A stretch of DNA of 7,792 nucleotides, from contig DASPKA010000058.1 of the NCBI GenBank assembly GCA_035628335.1, positions 1 to 7,792 on the forward strand. The letters are read 5' to 3'. Origin of the DNA: DASPKA01 sp035628335. Its GTDB lineage: Bacteria > Patescibacteriota > Doudnabacteria > UBA920. The translations under genes and the position numbers were made by a program. Below the pieces are notes generated by a model, which was not told the DNA's origin, made no database searches, and was given only the letters and a program-made list of their open reading frames with translations. Below are positions 5,199-7,792 of this stretch, in pieces. Every line of letters begins with the position of its first letter. The first letter of the stretch is position 1.

Positions 5199-5204
5199 CC
5201 TCCT
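5199..5204 (-). promoter_or_regulatory. Consensus Shine-Dalgarno of the zinc-ribbon gene
   Basis: AGGAGG on the minus strand lies 5 nt before the ATG. It contrasts with the ribosomal-protein genes on the plus strand, which have none. Confidence 0.75.
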
Positions 5205-5220
5205 AGATTGACGTTGTACG

Positions 5221-5248
5221 AAAAAACCTTGCTACAGCAAGGATTTTT
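5221..5248 (-). terminator. Terminator of the hydrolase-Nudix-gdhA-NIF3 operon
   Basis: On the minus strand ccttgc (5242-5237) pairs with gcaagg (5232-5227) around a 4-nt loop, with an A-rich run before and six T residues after (5226-5221). The stop codon of the NIF3-like gene (5232-5234) lies within the hairpin. Confidence 0.85.
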
Positions 5249-5558
5249 CATGTAATTCGGTGAAATGAACTGCAAATTGCTGATATGGGTGTACGCTTTT
5301 AATCGCGGCGATTGCTATATCAATGAGGGATTCGGGGCATACGGTTTGAATACACTCTTCCTCGACTTCCTCGGGCCTTCCTACTTCGCCTATAGCAGGA
5401 CTGGCACCTTCCAAAGGAGTGAATCTACCTGTACCTACAACACTAAAACTACAATATGTATATTTTTCAAACTTTCCAATACCAGCATCCCCGAGTGACT
5501 TCCGCACCGCACCTGCATGTGTTTGCGGTACGTATGTGACTAGTTTATAGAATTTCAT
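5232..5558 (-). CDS. Stand-alone NIF3/DUF34 (YqfO-insert)-like small protein
   Basis: This 108-residue protein matches the CutA/PII-like domain found inserted in YqfO/NIF3 proteins and also as stand-alone bacterial proteins. Recognisable parts are KLVTYVPQTHAGAVRKSLGDAG at the start, YTYCSFSVVGTGRFTPLEG, then PAIGEVGRPEEVEEECIQTVCPESL, and a C-terminal HPYQQFAVHF. The family folds as a small ferredoxin-like oligomer; its biochemical role is unsettled. The ATG at 5558 lies 3 nt after the gdhA TAG. A GGAG inside the last gdhA codons, 12 nt upstream of the ATG, may act as Shine-Dalgarno. It is the last gene of the operon, with a terminator overlapping its stop codon. Confidence 0.85.
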   Translation of the reverse strand: MKFYKLVTYVPQTHAGAVRKSLGDAGIGKFEKYTYCSFSVVGTGRFTPLEGASPAIGEVGRPEEVEEECIQTVCPESLIDIAIAAIKSVHPYQQFAVHFTELHEKSLL

Positions 5559-5561
5559 ATA

Positions 5562-6779
5562 CTACATTTTCTCCATTATTCTACTTGCAGCTAAAATATA
5601 TGCTGCATTCCTCAGTGTGGTGTTCTTTTCTTTTGCAAGCTGAAGCACTTCATGAAACTGTGAAGTTATTTGGGTTTTTAGTTTTTCTAACACAAAATGG
5701 CCTGCCCATTTTTCCTGATGTATGTTTTGGTACCACTCATAATAACTTACACATACACCTCCACTATTAGCCAAAAAATCTGGCACAACCAAAACACCGT
5801 TCTGTTCTAAAATCGGATCTGCTTCAGCAGCAGTAGGACCGTTGGCCATTTCTACTACCAATCGGGCGCGTATCTTACCTGCATTCTCAGGTACTATGAC
5901 ATTCTCTAATGCAGCAGGGACTAACACGTCAACGTCCAACTCCAGGAGTTCTTCTTGAGAAACATTTCGAGCTCCTGTAAAATCCTTCACGGATCCCGTA
6001 GCTTTTTTGTGTGCCTCCACTTCTTGTACATTCAAACCGTCCATGTTTATAATTCCACCCTTGCTATCAGAAAGCGCTACAACTTTGCATCCAAGCTTAA
6101 AAACATATTCAGCGAAGTAACTACCAACATTCCCCAAACCCTGAATAGCAACAGTCTTTCTAGGTAAATCCACAATTTGCTTTTGCAAAATCTCTTCTAC
6201 GAGGTTACCACCCCCATAACCTGTTGCCTCTGTTCTTCCTTCACTACCGCCATGCCCTACATCTTTACCAGTAAAAGTAGCGGGTGCTTTTGATCCGGTT
6301 ATCTTCTCATATTCATCCAACATCCAGCCCATTATCTTTCCATTAGTGTTTACATCAGGGGCCGGAACATCTACCTGAGGACCCAGGAGCCGCCAAATCT
6401 TCTGCACCCACCCACGAGACAGTCTTTCTAACTCTATATCTGAAAGTTTTTTTGGGTCTACTATAACCCCACCCTTACCACCTCCAAACGGTATGTCTAT
6501 GAGCGCACACTTGAAACTCATCCAAAAAGACAACGCCTTAACTTCATCTAAATTAACGTCCTGGTGGTAGCGAATTCCTCCTTTGTATGGCCCTCGGGAA
6601 TTGTTATGCTGGCATCTAAAACCCGTAAATATCTTCTGTGTTCCGTCGTCCATTTGAACAGGTATAGCAACTTCCACATAACGGTCTGGGTGCAATAAAA
6701 TTTCTGCCTTGTACTTACTGAGGCCGCCTATTTCAACCGCACGAAGTAATTGTTCTTTTGCACTTTTAAATGGGTTCAT
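5562..6779 (-). CDS. gdhA: Glutamate dehydrogenase (Glu/Leu/Phe/Val family)
   Basis: This 405-residue enzyme interconverts glutamate and 2-oxoglutarate plus ammonia using NAD(P). The N-terminal domain has SRGPYKGGIRYH (Lys66), FWMSFKCALIDIPFGGGKGG (Lys90 and the likely catalytic Lys102) and VPAPDVNT (Asp142). The Rossmann domain has QGLGNVGS (213-220) and ALSDSKGGI; a late FLANSGGVCVSYYEW is typical of the family. Length is close to the usual 410-430 residues. The frame extends upstream to 6842, but the ATG at 6779 is chosen because homology starts there (MNPFKSAKEQLL), it overlaps the Nudix stop codon as ATGA, and a partial AGGA lies upstream. Cofactor preference is not decided; it could serve amino acid catabolism or nitrogen assimilation. 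Confidence 0.96.
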   Translation of the reverse strand: MNPFKSAKEQLLRAVEIGGLSKYKAEILLHPDRYVEVAIPVQMDDGTQKIFTGFRCQHNNSRGPYKGGIRYHQDVNLDEVKALSFWMSFKCALIDIPFGGGKGGVIVDPKKLSDIELERLSRGWVQKIWRLLGPQVDVPAPDVNTNGKIMGWMLDEYEKITGSKAPATFTGKDVGHGGSEGRTEATGYGGGNLVEEILQKQIVDLPRKTVAIQGLGNVGSYFAEYVFKLGCKVVALSDSKGGIINMDGLNVQEVEAHKKATGSVKDFTGARNVSQEELLELDVDVLVPAALENVIVPENAGKIRARLVVEMANGPTAAEADPILEQNGVLVVPDFLANSGGVCVSYYEWYQNIHQEKWAGHFVLEKLKTQITSQFHEVLQLAKEKNTTLRNAAYILAASRIMEKM

Positions 6780-7324
6780 ATGTATATTCCTAAAACTTTT
6801 AAACACTTTTCGTAATTTTCTTCTGAAATGCCCAGACACCATCCTTCGGGGCTTAAATCCCGAGTAGTGACGTATTCAGGAAAACTAAACCACTTATATG
6901 CGGCTATTTCACTATCATGACTATACAAACTTTCAACCTCACCATCCCAGCGCACCGCAAAGAGTTTTGCAAAATGCTTTGACTCATAGCGAGTCTCGTC
7001 TCCTATATAAAAGAGTTGTTCAGGGGGGAAAACCAATCCTGCTTCCTCCTGCAGTTCAACCAGAGCACCTATTTCAAAACTTATGCCTTGAGCAATGTGT
7101 CCACCAAACGACGTTTGCCATCTACCTGGTTTACTATAGGCCCATTTGCCGCGCTGGCTACATAAGATCTCGCCCTGAGCATTTAACACCCACACGCTTG
7201 TTGCTGCACAGAATTCTTGCGTATTTTGCAAACAATACTCTGACCTCACCCCTACTTTAGTGAAGTTACCATGCTCATCACATAACTGAACCGTTTCTGT
7301 TTGTGCTTCGAGAAGAGTAGTCAT
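6776..7324 (-). CDS. Nudix hydrolase, isopentenyl-diphosphate isomerase-like subgroup
   Basis: This 182-residue protein looks like the YfcD/IDI-like branch of the Nudix superfamily: CDEHGN near the N-terminus, SVWVLNAQGEILCSQRGKWAYSKPGRWQTSFGGH leading into the Nudix helix. The box runs from G75 to L97. The metal-binding glutamates E90, E93 and E94 are kept, but the conserved Glu near the box start is Ile81 and the conserved Arg before the first metal Glu is Val89. It probably cleaves a diphosphate-linked substrate, but the altered box leaves activity uncertain. Its ATG overlaps the TGA of the upstream hydrolase and its TGA overlaps the gdhA ATG (ATGA at both junctions), so translation of the three genes is probably coupled. 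Confidence 0.85.
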   Translation of the reverse strand: MTTLLEAQTETVQLCDEHGNFTKVGVRSEYCLQNTQEFCAATSVWVLNAQGEILCSQRGKWAYSKPGRWQTSFGGHIAQGISFEIGALVELQEEAGLVFPPEQLFYIGDETRYESKHFAKLFAVRWDGEVESLYSHDSEIAAYKWFSFPEYVTTRDLSPEGWCLGISEENYEKCLKVLGIYI

Positions 7325-7792
7325 GTCAAAAAGTCTGCTGCTTTAGCAAAGAAATCAGCGTCCGTATCCAGCATCTCAGTACCATGACCGCCATACTCCA
7401 AAATAACCTTTTGACGTTCGCAGCTGGTGCTATTGTAGAGCTCAAATGCCATGTCAGCGGCCTGGGAAGTTCGCATATCATCTTTTGCTGCAGCAAACAA
7501 TATATTTTGGTCTTCGGTGAGATTTTCCACAAAATTTAGCGCCTTTACCCCGTGATAATCTAGTCCTGCGGAGAGAATTAAGCCTTTTTTAATGTGAACA
7601 TCATGTGCCATGCATTGCAACGCAATATTTGCCCCAATGCTTGCACCACCAACCAAAAAATTCGGATGCCCATATCGCTCCTCTAAATAGTTAAAACCAG
7701 CTCGAGAATCAAGAAAGTATTTCTGGTGATCCTCGTTCTTAAACTTTTTATAGTCCCCACCTTCACTTTCACCGTGACCCCTAAAATCAATC
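7321..7792 (-). CDS. Alpha/beta hydrolase, C-terminal 156 residues (5' end outside window)
   Basis: The frame is open to the right edge, so the start and N-terminal part are missing; a TTG at 7656 is internal. The visible part shows the fold's landmarks: IDFRGHGESEGG (strand and turn before helix B), the nucleophile elbow VGGASIGANIA with Ser51 of the visible fragment in GxSxG, Asp104 or Asp105 (FAAAKDDMRTS) as acid, and His136 (YGGHGTEML). All three triad positions are present, so it is probably an active serine hydrolase; the substrate is unknown. Residues 17-44 hold an Asp/Tyr/Lys-rich lid-like segment. Its TGA overlaps the Nudix ATG (ATGA), making it at least the second-to-first visible member of the operon. 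Confidence 0.88.
   Translation of the reverse strand, partial: IDFRGHGESEGGDYKKFKNEDHQKYFLDSRAGFNYLEERYGHPNFLVGGASIGANIALQCMAHDVHIKKGLILSAGLDYHGVKALNFVENLTEDQNILFAAAKDDMRTSQAADMAFELYNSTSCERQKVILEYGGHGTEMLDTDADFFAKAADFLT

Noticed and set aside
4857..5206. Overlapping open frames at 4857-5180 (minus) and 4925-5206 (plus)
   Set aside because: They conflict with the zinc-ribbon frame at 4939-5193, which has a consensus Shine-Dalgarno and paired CxxC motifs; the others have no such support.
6780..6842. Extended gdhA start at 6842
   Set aside because: It would overlap the Nudix gene by more than 60 nt; the ATG at 6779 matches the family start and gives the ATGA overlap seen at other junctions.

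Overview
The window shows two blocks of genes that converge on a shared terminator at about 2001-2036. I think it comes from a bacterium of the Candidate Phyla Radiation (Patescibacteria) type, perhaps a Parcubacteria-like lineage. The reasons are the long low-complexity tail on the bS6-like protein, a compact Cys-rich bS18, a divergent EF-P loop, very tight gene packing, and ribosomal genes without Shine-Dalgarno sequences. This assignment is inference; no rRNA gene is present to settle it.

Plus strand, 1-2000: the end of a bS6-like gene (rpsF), then ssb, rpsR (bS18) and efp. The first three follow the classic rpsF-ssb-rpsR order. Each of the three intergenic gaps is filled by a large imperfect palindrome built on a 7-nt period. 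In the first two (301-369 and 951-1032) the arms carry GTC every 7 nt on the left and GAC every 7 nt on the right. In the third (1324-1421) they carry CAA on the left and TTG on the right. The first gap also holds a separate 70-nt hairpin (372-441) inside the heptamer array. None of ssb, rpsR or efp has a recognisable Shine-Dalgarno sequence; the repeats run almost to the start codons. This is the most unusual signal in the window.

Minus strand, 7792-4851: an operon that enters from the right edge and is read leftward. It encodes an alpha/beta hydrolase (5' end outside the window), a Nudix/IDI-like hydrolase, glutamate dehydrogenase and a small stand-alone NIF3/DUF34-like protein. The first two junctions are 4-nt ATGA overlaps and the third is a 3-nt gap. 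The operon ends in a terminator whose stem includes the last stop codon. A small zinc-ribbon-like protein with a consensus Shine-Dalgarno follows, with its own terminator.

Minus strand, 4850-2035: a small basic protein of unknown function with its own terminator, then a trxB-like reductase and a multi-membrane-spanning GT39/ArnT-like glycosyltransferase joined by another ATGA overlap. The reductase keeps its CxxC but lacks the usual NADPH-phosphate-binding HRR motif. No gap longer than about 165 bases is left unexplained.
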